From positions 1 through 5,703 of the forward strand of contig JASMME010000098.1 of NCBI GenBank assembly GCA_030748365.1: a DNA stretch of 5,703 nucleotides, given 5' to 3'. Below the pieces are notes generated by a model. It had not been told where the DNA came from and searched no databases. It worked only from the letters and a program-made list of their open reading frames with translations. The DNA comes from Lutibacter sp. (GTDB lineage: Bacteria > Bacteroidota > Bacteroidia > Flavobacteriales > Flavobacteriaceae). Of the stretch, positions 5,098-5,703 are shown one piece after another. A program made the translations under genes and the position numbers. How positions within the stretch are numbered: the stretch's first letter is position 1; every line of letters begins with the position of its first letter.

Positions 5098-5703
5098 AGA
5101 TTTTTCAGCACTAGACATCGCCGTTCAACAGGAAAAAAATCCGCTGTTTGACCATGAAAATTATGTGGCTGGTATGGCACCAAACCTGCGTGGCCCCTAC
5201 TCGACCATGTACGTACAACGCCCCTGGACCATTCGGCAATACGCCGGTTTTTCTACAGCAGAGGAAAGCAATGCCTTCTACAGAAGAAACCTCGCGGCAG
5301 GTCAAAAAGGACTTTCCGTAGCCTTTGACCTGGCTACCCACCGCGGCTATGATTCAGACCACGAACGGGTACAGGGAGATGTTGGCAAGGCAGGGGTAGC
5401 CATAGACTCTGTAGCGGATATGAAAATACTTTTCGATCAGATCCCTTTAGACAAAATGTCTGTTTCCATGACCATGAACGGGGCCGTACTACCAATCATG
5501 GCTTTTTATATTGTAGCTGCACTAGAACAAGGCGTAGATCCCATCTCCTTATCGGGAACAATCCAAAACGACATATTGAAGGAGTTTATGGTAAGGAATA
5601 CCTATATCTATCCACCGGGCCCTTCAATGAAAATCATTGCCGATATTTTTAAATACACCAGTGAACACCTACCAAAATTCAATTCTATCTCTATTTCAGG
5701 CTA
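5087..5703 (+). CDS. mutB: Methylmalonyl-CoA mutase large (alpha) subunit, 5' part
   Basis: This is the catalytic, cobalamin-binding subunit of methylmalonyl-CoA mutase (also annotated scpA). Only the first 205 codons are present; the family length is about 700 residues, and the frame is open at the right edge. The segment [20 protein letters not shown] (38-57) is the substrate channel signature. By alignment to the Propionibacterium enzyme, Tyr38, Thr40, Met41, Arg45 and Tyr52 correspond to Tyr75, Thr77, Met78, Arg82 and Tyr89. Gln160 and Arg170, in [17 protein letters not shown], correspond to Gln197 and the carboxylate-binding Arg207. The window ends at SISG, just before the expected active-site His (His244). 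[12 protein letters not shown] (80-91) and MTMNGAV (128-134) are also typical. The ATG at 5087 overlaps the mutA end by 11 bases (frame +1), preceded by AAGG. The C-terminal B12 domain is not in view. Confidence 0.97.
   Translation, partial: MKRKDFSALDIAVQQEKNPLFDHENYVAGMAPNLRGPYSTMYVQRPWTIRQYAGFSTAEESNAFYRRNLAAGQKGLSVAFDLATHRGYDSDHERVQGDVGKAGVAIDSVADMKILFDQIPLDKMSVSMTMNGAVLPIMAFYIVAALEQGVDPISLSGTIQNDILKEFMVRNTYIYPPGPSMKIIADIFKYTSEHLPKFNSISISG

Noticed and set aside
4764..5341. Minus-strand open frames opposite mutA and mutB
   Set aside because: They are antisense to clearly coding mutase genes, and their Cys/Trp/Phe-rich translations look random.

Overview
The window looks like chromosomal DNA of a member of the Bacteroidota, most likely a marine-type Flavobacteriaceae. 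The evidence is the family-typical proteins, the block udk - FtsB/DivIC-like gene - split methylmalonyl-CoA mutase, the weak or absent Shine-Dalgarno sequences, and promoters of the Bacteroidota type (TTTG - about 19 nt - TAnnTTTG). No mobile element, CRISPR array, tRNA or rRNA was seen. The genus call is inference.

Left part, minus strand (1-2493). Reading leftwards, the genes are manA (mannose-6-phosphate isomerase), trxB (thioredoxin reductase), and then a stretch of about 385 bases that looks empty but holds a complete regulatory leader. A consensus promoter (257-287) drives a 21-codon leader peptide gene (181-246) with three consecutive Trp codons. It is followed by mutually exclusive RNA hairpins that end in a strong intrinsic terminator (123-153). 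This is the layout of a classical tryptophan transcription attenuator, and its regulated gene (probably trpE or another trp gene) should lie just beyond the left edge. A dyad CACAG-N8-CTGTG sits exactly between the -33 and -7 boxes and could be an operator.

Middle (2494-2730). This is a divergent intergenic region between manA (leftward) and the udk cluster (rightward). It carries a udk promoter candidate, and TTACAA/TTGTAA repeats close to manA.

Right part, plus strand (2731-5703). The genes are udk (uridine kinase), a small FtsB/DivIC-type division protein starting 3 bases after udk, mutA (small subunit of methylmalonyl-CoA mutase, GTG start) and the 5' part of mutB (large catalytic subunit), which overlaps mutA by 11 bases and runs off the right edge. 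mutA and mutB form one B12-dependent enzyme that interconverts succinyl-CoA and methylmalonyl-CoA. The other genes are housekeeping functions: nucleotide salvage, cell division, redox balance and sugar-phosphate supply.

The coding genes are ordinary. The most rewarding element is the Trp leader/attenuator at 123-287. Several unusual inverted repeats inside genes (udk, manA, mutA) are listed with lower confidence.
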